Under the pieces are notes generated by a model. It did no database searches. It saw only the letters and a list, made by a program, of their open reading frames with translations, and was not told the DNA's origin. Source: Holophagales bacterium (GTDB lineage: Bacteria; Acidobacteriota; Thermoanaerobaculia; Multivoradales; Multivoraceae). From it: a stretch of 59,896 nucleotides of DNA. The stretch spans positions 101-59,996 of the forward strand of contig VYDI01000050.1 in the NCBI GenBank assembly GCA_009843505.1, written 5' to 3'. A program made the position numbers and the translations under genes. This document shows positions 16,823-25,720 of the stretch, piece after piece; positions within the stretch are counted from its first letter, which is position 1, and each line of letters starts with the position of its first letter.

Positions 16823-17238
16823 TGCGGAACCCGGCCCTGGCGGCGGATCATCTTCGCCGCGCCCAGGCCAGACTTCGCGCTCTCGACGTGCTGTACGACG
16901 CGGAGAGCTGGGCCGATGTCGTCCGCGAGTCGCAGGAGGTCGTGGAGCTCGCCCTCAAGGGACTGCTGCACGCCGTCGGCGTCGACCCGCCCAGAGTGCA
17001 CGACGTGGCGGACGTCCTGGAGGCCGAACGCAGCCGTCTGCCGCCGGAAGTGGCACACGACCTGGAGGGCCTCACAGCCGCCTCCAGGAGCCTGCGCCGT
17101 GACCGCGAACTTGCGTTCTACGGCGCGCCGGACATCGTGCCGTCAGGCTTCTACACGGAGGCGGACGCTTCCGAAGCGCGCGAGATGGCGCGGTTCGTAG
17201 TCGACCGGGCGGCGGCCCCGGCCCCCGGAGGCGGCTGA
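16822..17238 (+). CDS. HEPN domain protein (toxin partner of MNT)
   Basis: A 138-residue helical protein. The VVRESQEVVELALKGLLHAVG helix and the RRDRELAFYGAPD segment are typical of HEPN proteins paired with MNT; the R-x4-Y arrangement resembles the ribonuclease/AMP-acceptor motif of HepT-type toxins. It would be an RNase toxin neutralised by AMPylation of the Tyr. It begins on the last base of the MNT stop. The alternative is a non-toxic regulatory pair. Confidence 0.82.
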   Translation: MRNPALAADHLRRAQARLRALDVLYDAESWADVVRESQEVVELALKGLLHAVGVDPPRVHDVADVLEAERSRLPPEVAHDLEGLTAASRSLRRDRELAFYGAPDIVPSGFYTEADASEAREMARFVVDRAAAPAPGGG

Positions 17239-17248
17239 CGCCGACCAG

Positions 17249-17458
17249 CTACCCCGACCGGGGCAACGACGCCGCCAGCGAGACGGCCAGGCAGACCATG
17301 GCGAGGACGTAGAAGGCGATCGTCACGACATCGGCCAGCACCGGCACGTCGACCGGTCCGGACAGGGACCGCCGGCAGGCGGCTATGGGCAGTCCCGCGC
17401 CGATCAGGCCGAGAACGATCCAGCGCGCCCACGTCAGTCGAGAGTTCGGTTCCGCCAT
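17249..17458 (-). CDS. Small hypothetical two-helix membrane protein
   Basis: A 69-residue reading frame with two hydrophobic stretches (WIVLGLIGAGLPIAA and DVVTIAFYVLAMVCLAVSLAA), convergent with the HEPN gene. No good ribosome site precedes the ATG and no family is recognised, so it may not be real; the membrane-like layout is the only support. Confidence 0.4.
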   Translation of the reverse strand: MAEPNSRLTWARWIVLGLIGAGLPIAACRRSLSGPVDVPVLADVVTIAFYVLAMVCLAVSLAASLPRSG

Positions 17459-17555
17459 GGCGAGGGGAGGATGTCACAGATCGCGTGGTTTCGCAGCTTT
17501 CAGCAGCCGGGCGCTAGACTGACCGCCACCCACAGCCAACGGACGGGAGGTCGAG

Positions 17556-18710
17556 ATGCAGATCAGACGACGGAGGTCTTCGTTCTGGAGGGTCTGGGGC
17601 AGTGCCCTGGTGTCGATCGGGGCCCTGGTGGTGATCGCCGCGGCCGCCGCGCTCATGATGTTCGCGGCCTCCGCCGCGGAGGCCCAGGAGATTCCGCGGC
17701 GGCACGATGGTCGTCCCGACCTCTCGGGCACCTACGACATCGCCACCCTGACGCCGGCCCAGCGGCCGGACCAATTCGGCGACCGGCTCGAACTGACGCA
17801 GGAGGAGGCCAAAGCACTCGCCGAGCACTGGTCGACGAACTTCGACAAGGACCACGCGCCGAGTGACCCGAACCGCGAGGCTCCGCCCAAGGGCGGCACC
17901 GGCATCTACGCGCCGGAGTTCACCGGGGCGGCCGGCAAGGTCGGCGGCTACAACGCCTTCTTCGTCGACATCGGCACGGGCGCCTTCACGCTCGACGGCA
18001 AGTACCGCACGTCGATCATCACGGACCCGCCGAACGGCCGCTATCCGCCGCTCAGTGAGCTCGGCCAGGAGAGGAGCAAGCGCCTCGCGCCCTTCCGGCA
18101 CGAGAACACGGGCACGGCCTGGTGGCTGAACCTTCCCGTCGGCCCGTACGACGATCACGAACTCCGGCCGCTAGCCGAGCGCTGCATTCTCACTCGCGGC
18201 GCTTCCGGTCCTCCATCGATGCCCGGGATGTACAACAACCTGAAGACGATCGTGCAGACGGACACTCACGTGATGATCCTGATCGAGTGGATGCACGACG
18301 TACGGATCATCCGGCTCGACTCGGAGCACCTGCCCGACGCGATCCGCAACTGGAGCGGCGACTCGATCGGCTGGTGGGAAGGAGACACGCTGGTCGTCGA
18401 GACGACGAACTTCCGCGAGATCCCCGGCTCGGTTTCGAGGGGTTCGCGCGACATGCGGGTGACGGAGCGGTTCAGCCGCATCGACGCCGAGAACCTGCGC
18501 TACGAGTTCACGGTTGAGGACCCCGCCTACGAGACCGCCTGGAGCGGCGAGTACCCGTGGCCCGCGACCTCGCACAAGCTCTACGAGTACGCCTGCCACG
18601 AGGGGAACTACGCCTTCGGCAACATCATGCGCGGCGCGCGGCTGCTGGAGCGGGAGGCGATCGAGCAGAGCGCGCCGGGCGCCTCGACCGGTTCCGGATC
18701 GGGCGACTGA
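17556..18710 (+). CDS. Secreted PDLSG/CHEGNY-family protein, copy C
   Basis: A 384-residue paralogue, the closest to copy A. The N-terminus has an arginine-rich start (QIRRRRSSF) and a long hydrophobic run before AEAQE, so it is either a signal peptide or a membrane anchor. It keeps RPDLSGTYDIATLTPAQRP, GDSIGWWEGDTLVVETTNF, VTERFSRIDAENLRYEF and YEYACHEGNYAFGNIMRGARLLE. GGGAGG precedes the ATG. It is followed 18 bp later by the DUF1295 gene with its own AGGAGG. Function unknown. Confidence 0.8.
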   Translation: MQIRRRRSSFWRVWGSALVSIGALVVIAAAAALMMFAASAAEAQEIPRRHDGRPDLSGTYDIATLTPAQRPDQFGDRLELTQEEAKALAEHWSTNFDKDHAPSDPNREAPPKGGTGIYAPEFTGAAGKVGGYNAFFVDIGTGAFTLDGKYRTSIITDPPNGRYPPLSELGQERSKRLAPFRHENTGTAWWLNLPVGPYDDHELRPLAERCILTRGASGPPSMPGMYNNLKTIVQTDTHVMILIEWMHDVRIIRLDSEHLPDAIRNWSGDSIGWWEGDTLVVETTNFREIPGSVSRGSRDMRVTERFSRIDAENLRYEFTVEDPAYETAWSGEYPWPATSHKLYEYACHEGNYAFGNIMRGARLLEREAIEQSAPGASTGSGSGD

Positions 18711-18728
18711 GGCAGGAGGAACGAGCCC

Positions 18729-19568
18729 ATGCCGGACATCAACTTCATCCCCCACCCACTCGTCGGCACGCCGATGGGCGCCGCGCTCGACCTGTACGTG
18801 ATCCTGGCGATCCTTTGCTGGCTCAGCTCGGTCATCACCCGCGAGTACTCCTGGGTGGACCGCCTCTGGTCGATCTGCCCGCCCGTCTACTGCCTGATCG
18901 TGGCCTTCTCCACGGACTTCGAGTTCTCGCGAGTCAACGTGATGACCCTCCTCGTGCTGCTCTGGGGGCTACGCCTCACCTTCAACTTCGCCCGCAAGGG
19001 GGGCTACTGGAAGGGCGGCGAGGACTACCGCTGGGCCACCGTCAGGGAGCGCTTCGGCCCCGTCGCCATCCAGGTGATGAACGCGACGTTCATCGCGCCC
19101 GGCCAGATGCTGCTGATCTGGTGGTTCACGTCGCCGATCCACGCGGCCTGGGAGGCGGGGGACACGCCGCTGGGCGCACTCGACTTCGTGGCCGCCGGGC
19201 TGTTCCTTCTCCTCCTGGTCGGCGAGACCGTCGCCGACGAGCAGATGTGGGCCTTCCAGCAGGACAAGAAACGCCGGGTCGCGGCCGGCGAGGAAGTCGC
19301 TCAACCGTTCATGAATCGCGGCCTCTTCCGAGTCTGCCGCCATCCGAACTACCTGTGCGAGATGGGCATGTGGTGCGCTTTCTACCTGTTCGCCGTCGCG
19401 GCGTCGGGCGAGTGGCTCCACTGGACCGGTTTCGGTTGCCTGGGACTGATCGGCCTCGTCGTCGGGTCGATACCGCTCGCGGAGTCCATCTCGGCCGGCA
19501 GGTATCCGTCGTACCCGGAGTACAAGGCCTCCACCCCCTGCCTCATTCCGGGCCTGCGGCTGCGGTAG
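18729..19568 (+). CDS. DUF1295 integral membrane protein (steroid 5-alpha-reductase-like)
   Basis: A 279-residue protein with about seven hydrophobic helices. FNFARKGGYWKGGEDYRW and the C-terminal RVCRHPNYLCEMGMWCAFYL and YPSYPEYKASTPCLIPG are the DUF1295 / isoprenylcysteine methyltransferase-like signature, where RHPNY contacts the nucleotide cofactor in related reductases. It may reduce a double bond in a lipid or methylate one; activity is not predictable. AGGAGG lies upstream. Confidence 0.88.
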   Translation: MPDINFIPHPLVGTPMGAALDLYVILAILCWLSSVITREYSWVDRLWSICPPVYCLIVAFSTDFEFSRVNVMTLLVLLWGLRLTFNFARKGGYWKGGEDYRWATVRERFGPVAIQVMNATFIAPGQMLLIWWFTSPIHAAWEAGDTPLGALDFVAAGLFLLLLVGETVADEQMWAFQQDKKRRVAAGEEVAQPFMNRGLFRVCRHPNYLCEMGMWCAFYLFAVAASGEWLHWTGFGCLGLIGLVVGSIPLAESISAGRYPSYPEYKASTPCLIPGLRLR

Positions 19569-19584
19569 CGCGGCCGACTCTCCC

Positions 19585-19634
19585 GAAGCCGGCGCTTCGC
19601 GCCGGATGCCGGCGGGGACGCCGGCGCACCCAGT
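19585..19634 (-). repeat. Two-hairpin palindromic repeat, copy 2
   Basis: A full copy in reverse orientation between the DUF1295 gene and the serine hydrolase gene, with stems CCGGCGC/GCGCCGG and GCCGGCG/CGCCGGC. Only the left outer end is slightly shortened. Confidence 0.8.
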
Positions 19635-19681
19635 GGTACGCTCGCCGACGCTCCGCTCAACCCCGCAAGGAGGAACCACGC

Positions 19682-20977
19682 GTGATCCGATTGCGTCCTC
19701 GGGGGCAGTACGCCCCGCTCGCCACCGCCGCCGCTGCCCTGCTGCTGGCGGTCTTCGTTCTCGCGCCGGCGTTCGCCGCCGAGCCCGAGTTGCAGCACGC
19801 CAAGCCGGCCGACGTCGGCATGGACCCGGCCGGCCTCAAGAAGCTCAACGAGGCCATGCACGGCATGGTCGACGGCGGCCAGCTCGCCGGCGTCGTCACG
19901 ATGGTCTCCCGCAAGGGCAAGGTGGTCCACTTCGACGCCTACGGCAAGCGGGACATCGAGAACGGACTCCCGGTCGAGAAGGACACGATCTTCCGCATCT
20001 ACTCGATGACCAAGCCGATCGTCGGGGTCGCGCTGATGACCTACTACGACGAGGGCCGCTTCACGCTCGACGACCCCGTGTCGAAGTTCATTCCCGAGTT
20101 CGCCGACCTCAAGGTCGCTAAGGAGGACGGCGCGGACGGCAACCCGATCACGGAGGACGCCGACCATCCGATGACGATGCGGGAACTGATGAGCCACACG
20201 GCCGGACTGACCTACGGGCTGTTCTCGCGGTCCCAGGTCGACACGCTCTACACGAAGGCGGGCATCATCGACTTCAACCAGAACCTCGAGGAGATGATCG
20301 ACAAGCTGGCAAAGATCCCGCTCCGCCAGCAGCCCGGCTCGATGTGGCACTACAGCGTCGCCGTCGACGTCCAGGGCTACGTGCTCGAGGTGCTGGCCGG
20401 CAAGCCGCTTGACGAGGTCCTGAACGAGCGCCTGTTCGAGCCCCTGGGCATGAAGGACACCGCCTTCTGGGTCGAGCCCGCCAAGGTGGACCGCTTCTCG
20501 CACATGTACCAGTCCACCGGAGGCAAGCTGGCAAAGGTCGAGTTCGGGCAGTACCTCGAGAAGCCGAAGTTCCTCTCCGGCGGCGGCGGCCTCGTCGGCA
20601 CCGCGACGGACTACATGCGCTTCGCCCAGATGCTCGCCAACGGCGGCGAACTCGACGGTGTCCGCATCCTGAAGCCGGAGACGGTGAAGCTGATGCACAC
20701 CAACCACCTGCCCGATGGCGTCACCGACATGGGCCCGCTCTACCGCGGCAACCGCTTCGGCCTGGACTTCTCGATCGTCACCGATCCGAACCCGGCGACC
20801 GACCATGAGCGCGCCAGGGGCGAGTACTGGTGGTACGGGATCGGCGGCACCTGGTTCGGCATCAACCCGGTGCAGGACCTGGTCGTCGTCGGCATGATCC
20901 AGAGCCGCGACTTCCAGGCCGCCTCGGCCGCACGGATCGGCAGCAAGCGCCTGGCCTACGAAGCGATTGTCGACTGA
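19682..20977 (+). CDS. Secreted beta-lactamase-fold serine hydrolase
   Basis: A 431-residue class C beta-lactamase-like hydrolase or esterase with signal peptide ending near FAAEPE (residue 33). Ser108-Met-Thr-Lys111 is the SxxK nucleophile and base; WHYSVAVDV provides the Tyr of the second motif; GIGGTWFGI lies where the third motif is expected. GTG at 19682 is taken as start because AAGGAGG lies 9 bp upstream and the signal peptide begins there. Natural substrates are unknown: esterase, D-amino peptidase and lactamase activities all occur in this family. Confidence 0.88.
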   Translation: MIRLRPRGQYAPLATAAAALLLAVFVLAPAFAAEPELQHAKPADVGMDPAGLKKLNEAMHGMVDGGQLAGVVTMVSRKGKVVHFDAYGKRDIENGLPVEKDTIFRIYSMTKPIVGVALMTYYDEGRFTLDDPVSKFIPEFADLKVAKEDGADGNPITEDADHPMTMRELMSHTAGLTYGLFSRSQVDTLYTKAGIIDFNQNLEEMIDKLAKIPLRQQPGSMWHYSVAVDVQGYVLEVLAGKPLDEVLNERLFEPLGMKDTAFWVEPAKVDRFSHMYQSTGGKLAKVEFGQYLEKPKFLSGGGGLVGTATDYMRFAQMLANGGELDGVRILKPETVKLMHTNHLPDGVTDMGPLYRGNRFGLDFSIVTDPNPATDHERARGEYWWYGIGGTWFGINPVQDLVVVGMIQSRDFQAASAARIGSKRLAYEAIVD

Positions 20978-21037
20978 GGCTCGCTGCGAGCGAGCCCGGG
21001 GCCGAAGGAACCACCTGAACTGTCGAGGAGGTAGTCG

Positions 21038-22630
21038 ATGAGTCTGTTCGCCTGGTCGTGGATGTTCCTCGTCCTCTACATCGTCGGCATGCTGACGTTC
21101 GGCTGGATCGCCAGCCGGAGGATTAGCAACGCGGACGACTTCGCCACCGCGCGGAGCAGCTACGGCCCCTACTTCCTGGCCCTGGCGTTCGCCGCGACCA
21201 CCGCCAGCGGCGCCACCTTCCTCGGCAGTCCCGGCCTCGGCTACGACTTCGGTATGGCCAGCGTCTGGGGCAAGTTCCTCTATCCCATGGGGGTCTACTT
21301 CGGGGTCCTCATCACGATCAGGCTGGTCGCCAATTCGGGCCACAAGTTCGGCAACCGCTCGATCCCGGAGTACCTCGGCGATCGTTACCGGAGCGACGGC
21401 GTCCGCCTGCTGGTCTCGATCTTCTCGCTGGTCCTGTTCTTCTACATCGCCGGCCAGCTCGTGTCGGGCCTCGTCATGTTCGAGATCATGCTCGGTCTCG
21501 AACCGTTGACGGCCCTGATCATCACCTCCGGCGTTCTGCTGGTGTACGTCGTTCTCGGCGGCGCCCACGCCGATATCCTCACCGACGGCATCCAGGGAAT
21601 GATGATGCTCGGCGTCGCGGTCGTCGTCATCATCATGTTCCTGTTCGCATCCGGCATGGACGGTGGGCTCGGCGCCCTGGTCAGCAACCTGCGCGAGCAG
21701 GACCCGAACCTCGTGGGGCCGCTCAACAAGTCGAACTCGCTCTACGACTCCTGGTGGGCGATCGCCTGCGTCCTGTTCGCCCACATCCCGCTCGGCATGC
21801 TCCCGCACATCGGCAACAAGGTGTGGGCGCTCAGGAACGACGGCGACCGGATGCGCTTCGTCAAGCTCGCCTTCGCCGTCGGGCTGACCATGGGCATGCT
21901 CGGACTCGGCGGCATCCTGGCCCGCGGCGTCCTGGGTACCGAGCTGCTCGAGGCCGGCCGCAATGCGAACGAGGCGCTCCCCGCGCTCTTCATCGAACTG
22001 TTCCCGACCTGGCTTGCCGCCCTGATCGGCGTCGGCATCCTGGCCGCGATCATGTCGACCGCGGACGGACTCGTCGTGTCGTCGTCCCAGATCGTCGCCA
22101 ACGACATCTATCGCCGCTCGATCGTCCCCAAGTACTCACCCCACCTGAGCGACAAGGAAGTCGACCGCAAGGTGCTCGTGATCAGCCGCTGGAGCACCGT
22201 GATCGTGCTGATCCTGTGCACCTGGATGGCCTGGGCGATGCAGGACATGAACATCGCGCTGCTCGTCTGGGTGGGCACCGGCGGCATGATGGCCGCCTTC
22301 GCCGGCCCGCTGGTGGTCGGAGGCCTGTGGCGCGGCGTTACCCTGGCCGGGGCCTACACGGGCCTCGTCAGCGGCATGCTCACCTTCGTTCTGCTACGCA
22401 GTGGCCTGCCCTGGATGATCGTCGATCCCGGCTCGCTCGGTCCCCTGTCAGGTATCGCGCAGTGGCTCGCGCACTACCAGATCAATCCGTACTCCTGCGC
22501 GGTGGTCGGCGAGGTCGTTTCGATCGCCGGGACCTATGTCGTGTCCAAGCTGACGCAGCCACTGCCGGAAGCGCATGTCGAGCGACTGTTCAGCGCGCCG
22601 GCCGAAACCGCGGAGGCTGCCGGGGGCTAG
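21038..22630 (+). CDS. Sodium:solute symporter (SSS family)
   Basis: A 530-residue inner-membrane transporter with about 13 hydrophobic helices. LALAFAATTASGATFLGSPGLGYDFG near the N-terminus and the ADGLVVSSSQIVANDIYRR block in helix 8, where Na+ is bound in relatives, identify the SSS family (panthothenate, proline and sugar symporters). Substrate unassigned. GAGGAGG precedes the ATG. It follows the serine hydrolase by 60 bp, and hydrolase plus importer may form a scavenging pair. Confidence 0.9.
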   Translation: MSLFAWSWMFLVLYIVGMLTFGWIASRRISNADDFATARSSYGPYFLALAFAATTASGATFLGSPGLGYDFGMASVWGKFLYPMGVYFGVLITIRLVANSGHKFGNRSIPEYLGDRYRSDGVRLLVSIFSLVLFFYIAGQLVSGLVMFEIMLGLEPLTALIITSGVLLVYVVLGGAHADILTDGIQGMMMLGVAVVVIIMFLFASGMDGGLGALVSNLREQDPNLVGPLNKSNSLYDSWWAIACVLFAHIPLGMLPHIGNKVWALRNDGDRMRFVKLAFAVGLTMGMLGLGGILARGVLGTELLEAGRNANEALPALFIELFPTWLAALIGVGILAAIMSTADGLVVSSSQIVANDIYRRSIVPKYSPHLSDKEVDRKVLVISRWSTVIVLILCTWMAWAMQDMNIALLVWVGTGGMMAAFAGPLVVGGLWRGVTLAGAYTGLVSGMLTFVLLRSGLPWMIVDPGSLGPLSGIAQWLAHYQINPYSCAVVGEVVSIAGTYVVSKLTQPLPEAHVERLFSAPAETAEAAGG

Positions 22631-22678
22631 CGCGGGCTACACTGGCCGGCAACTCTCGACACCAAGAGGAGGGACGAT

Positions 22679-23734
22679 ATGAGTCACCGCCGAATCACCC
22701 GCTCCCACCTTCAGTGGATTCCAGTCGTCGTTGCCTCCTTGACGGTGGCCGCGCCGGCTTTGCAGGCGCAGGAGGCCGACTGGACGCCGCCGCTGGCAGC
22801 CGACGGCAAGCCCGACATCTCGGGGGTCTGGGACTTCCGCACGCTGACGCCCCTCCAGCGGCCGGAGGACCAGGAAGCGACGATCGACGAGGCCAGGGCA
22901 GCCGAGATCGAGACGGCGGCCGTCGAGCGAGCGCGCGCCGCCGACGCGCCCAGCGACCCGGAGAAGAGGAAACTCAAGGCCGGGGACCCGGTGGGCGGCT
23001 ACAACAACTTCTGGTTCGACCGTGGCGCCAGAGTCGTCGAGGACCTGCGGACGTCGCTGATCATCGACCCCCCGAACGGCCGGCTTCCTGACACTCTCCC
23101 CGGCATCAAGCGCCAGACCCGCGGTGATGACAAGCCGATCGACCGCCCAGTCCGGCTCCGCGTAGGTGGTGTCGGACTCGACAGCTACGAGGACCGCGGC
23201 CTATCCGAGCGTTGCATTCTGGGCTTCAACGCAGGCCCCCCGATCACGCCCGGCGGCTACAACCAGAACATCCAGATCTTTCAGTCCGCGAACCACGTGG
23301 CAATCCTGAATGAGATGGTCCACGACACCCGCATCGTGCCGCTCGACGGGCGTCCCCACCTTCCTGACTCGGTGCGGCAGTGGATGGGCGACTCCCGCGG
23401 CCGCTGGGAAGGAGACACCCTGATCGTCGAGACGAAGAACTTCTCCGATCTGGTCTCCAGCTTCAGCGGCAGCGTGGCCGGCGCCGTGGGCGACGCCTAC
23501 CGAATGCACGTCACGGAGAGGTTCCGACGCGTCGACGAGGACACGCTGATGTACGAGTACACAGTGAACGACCCGGCGACCTTCACACGGCCCTTCACCG
23601 CCCGTCTGCTGATGAAGAAGGGTGAGGCGCTGTACGAGTACGCCTGCCACGAGGGCAACTACGGCCTGTTCAACATTCTCTCCGGCGCGCGAGCCGAAGA
23701 GGCCGAAGCCGTGGCGTCCGGCGGCGGCCAGTAG
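22679..23734 (+). CDS. Secreted PDLSG/CHEGNY-family protein, copy D
   Basis: A 351-residue, more diverged paralogue with signal peptide (cleaved near ALQAQE, about residue 23). It reads KPDISGVWDFRTLTPLQRP at the start, GDSRGRWEGDTLIVETKNF in the middle and YEYACHEGNYGLFNILSGARAEE at the end. GGTGGGCGGCTACAACAAC-encoded VGGYNNFWFDRG matches the same region of copy A. GAGGAGG precedes the ATG. It is downstream of the symporter by 48 bp. Confidence 0.8.
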   Translation: MSHRRITRSHLQWIPVVVASLTVAAPALQAQEADWTPPLAADGKPDISGVWDFRTLTPLQRPEDQEATIDEARAAEIETAAVERARAADAPSDPEKRKLKAGDPVGGYNNFWFDRGARVVEDLRTSLIIDPPNGRLPDTLPGIKRQTRGDDKPIDRPVRLRVGGVGLDSYEDRGLSERCILGFNAGPPITPGGYNQNIQIFQSANHVAILNEMVHDTRIVPLDGRPHLPDSVRQWMGDSRGRWEGDTLIVETKNFSDLVSSFSGSVAGAVGDAYRMHVTERFRRVDEDTLMYEYTVNDPATFTRPFTARLLMKKGEALYEYACHEGNYGLFNILSGARAEEAEAVASGGGQ

Positions 23735-23743
23735 GCGGCCGGG

Positions 23744-23953
23744 TCAGTCGTCCCAGTCGGGTAGCGGCTGCGGACCCGGGACGATACCCGCGATGTCCGG
23801 GTCCTCACCGGTTGTGTTCTCCGGCGCCTCCAGGGCGGCCTGCTCCTTCTCGATCTTCCGCTGCGCGCGCCGTTCCAGCTTCTCCTGGCGCCTCTGGCGC
23901 TTGCGCATCTCTCGTTGACGTTTCGCGAAAGTGGTCGGACCAGGTCTGGCCAT
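23744..23953 (-). CDS. Small conserved-looking Lys/Arg/Glu-rich protein
   Basis: A 69-residue charged protein starting MARPGPTTFAKRQREMRKRQ, continuing as a probable helix of Arg, Lys and Glu, and ending in an acidic, proline-rich tail. Short proteins with this MARPGPTTFAKRQRE beginning are common in bacteria and have no assigned function; they may bind RNA or DNA. GGAGGGGAGA lies 8 bp before the ATG at 23953, which decides against the longer frame. Confidence 0.7.
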   Translation of the reverse strand: MARPGPTTFAKRQREMRKRQRRQEKLERRAQRKIEKEQAALEAPENTTGEDPDIAGIVPGPQPLPDWDD

Positions 23954-24061
23954 AGGCGATCTCCCCTCCTCCGCACCGACTCGCGCCGGGGCGGAACGCG
24001 TCATCGTAACAGGACCTTGACGGCGCGCCGTGGAGCGGCCGTCAGCGAAGCCGCTGCCGGC

Positions 24062-25693
24062 TCAGGGCGTGTAGTAGGTCGGCGACCCGGGGCCGACCGG
24101 CAGGCCGAGCGCGAACACCCACACGTAGAACAGCGTCACCCAGCCGATCAGGTAGGAGATCGAGTACGGGATCATCGTCGAGATCAGGGTGCCGATTCCC
24201 AGCTTCCGGTCGTACCGCATCGCCACCGCCAGGATGAGACCGAAATAGCTCATCATCGGCGTGATGATGTTCGTCGTCGAGTCGCCGATCCGGTAGGCGG
24301 CCTGGATGACCTCGGGGCTGTAGCCGACCGTCATCAGCATCGGCACGAAGATGGGCGCCGTCACCGCCCACTGCGCCGACGCGCTGCCGAGCATCAGATT
24401 GACGAAGCAGCACATCAAGATGAACGGTACGAACACGATCGGCCCGGTCAGGTCGAACCGGGTCAGCAGATCGGCGCCGACCACCGCCGTGATCGTCCCC
24501 AGGTTGGTCCAGTTGAAGAAGGAGACGAACTGGGCCGCGAAAAAGACGAGCACCATGTAGGGCCCGAGCGAACTCATCGCCCTGCCCATGCCGTCGATCA
24601 CGTCACGGTCGTTGCGGACCGACCCCGTGACCCGGCCGTAGACGATTGACGGCACGATGAAGAAGACGAAGATGAGCGAGACGACGCTCCGCAGCATCGG
24701 CCTCAGGTCGTCGATCAGGAGCGCGTTCGCCGCCGGGTCGCGGAACCAGCCGTTCTCGGGCAGAGCCAGAAGCGCCAGTCCTCCGAGCATGACGAGGACG
24801 GTCAAGCCCGCCAGCTTCAGACCGCGCTTCTCCTCCGGCGACAGCGTCTTCAGGCCTTCTTCCGGATCCTCCAGGTCTTCCGCCGCCCGGCTCGGCTCGA
24901 AGGTTCCCAGCTTGGGCTCGACGATCCGGGTCGTCACCAGGGTGCCGATCACGGTGATCATGAAGGTGCTGACCAGCATGAAGAGGTAGTTCGCGGTGGC
25001 CGGGATCTCGTTCGCCGCGCCGGGCGCGTAGGACGGATCGATGATGCGCGCCGCCTCGGTCGTGATTCCGGCGAGCAGGGGGTCGACGGTGCCGATCAGC
25101 ACGTTCGCCGAGTATCCGCCCGAGACGCCTGCGAATGCCGCGGCCAGGCCGGCCAGAGGATGCCGGCCGACCGCTCGGAACACGACCGCCGCCAGTGGGA
25201 TCAGCACCACGTAGCCCATCTCGGACGCCGTGTTGGAGACCACCGAGGCGAAGACCACGACCGCGGTCAGCAAGTTCCGCGGCGCGCCCAGGACCAGCGC
25301 CCGCAGCAGCGCGCCGAGCAGACCGGAACGTTCGGCGACGCCAACCCCGAGCAAGGCGACGAGGACCGTGCCCAGGGGCGCGAAGCTGGTGAAGTTCGTC
25401 ACCAGGTTCATGGCGATCCGCCGCATCCCCTCGGGGTTCATCAGGCTGACCGCGCGGATCACGCCGTCCTCGGAGCGGCCCGAGACGCCGGCGGGCCGCG
25501 GATCGGCCACCTTCCAGTCGAGCACTTCCGCCATCCCGGACACCAGCAGGATGAGCAGCGCCAGCACCGCGAACAGCGTCACCGGATGCGGCAACAGGTT
25601 GCCGAGAAACTCGACCGCGTTCAGGAACCGGGTGAACAGGCCGGGGCCACGTCCTCCCCGACTGCGCCGCTTCCGATTGGCGGACTCAGACAT
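24062..25693 (-). CDS. AbgT family transporter
   Basis: A 543-residue inner-membrane protein of the AbgT type (p-aminobenzoyl-glutamate uptake or sulfonamide/antimetabolite export). The N-terminus GLFTRFLNAVEFLGNLLPHP, the repeated NTASEMGYV and GGYSANVLIGTVDPLLAG re-entrant loops, and the WAVTAPIFVPMLM and STTNIITPMMSYFG segments near the end are family hallmarks. Length is normal. The start is 27 bp before the neighbouring PhoD stop, probably a shared transcript. Direction and substrate are uncertain. Confidence 0.92.
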   Translation of the reverse strand: MSESANRKRRSRGGRGPGLFTRFLNAVEFLGNLLPHPVTLFAVLALLILLVSGMAEVLDWKVADPRPAGVSGRSEDGVIRAVSLMNPEGMRRIAMNLVTNFTSFAPLGTVLVALLGVGVAERSGLLGALLRALVLGAPRNLLTAVVVFASVVSNTASEMGYVVLIPLAAVVFRAVGRHPLAGLAAAFAGVSGGYSANVLIGTVDPLLAGITTEAARIIDPSYAPGAANEIPATANYLFMLVSTFMITVIGTLVTTRIVEPKLGTFEPSRAAEDLEDPEEGLKTLSPEEKRGLKLAGLTVLVMLGGLALLALPENGWFRDPAANALLIDDLRPMLRSVVSLIFVFFIVPSIVYGRVTGSVRNDRDVIDGMGRAMSSLGPYMVLVFFAAQFVSFFNWTNLGTITAVVGADLLTRFDLTGPIVFVPFILMCCFVNLMLGSASAQWAVTAPIFVPMLMTVGYSPEVIQAAYRIGDSTTNIITPMMSYFGLILAVAMRYDRKLGIGTLISTMIPYSISYLIGWVTLFYVWVFALGLPVGPGSPTYYTP

Positions 25694-25720
25694 CCGCGGA
25701 ACAGTAGCGGACCAACCCGG

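Noticed and set aside
18557..19681. Long in-frame extension upstream of the serine hydrolase.
   Set aside because: It overlaps copy C and the DUF1295 gene in another frame; the GTG at 19682 has a ribosome site and signal peptide.
19382..21808. 800-codon minus-strand frame across the serine hydrolase and symporter.
   Set aside because: It crosses two real genes and encodes no recognisable protein.
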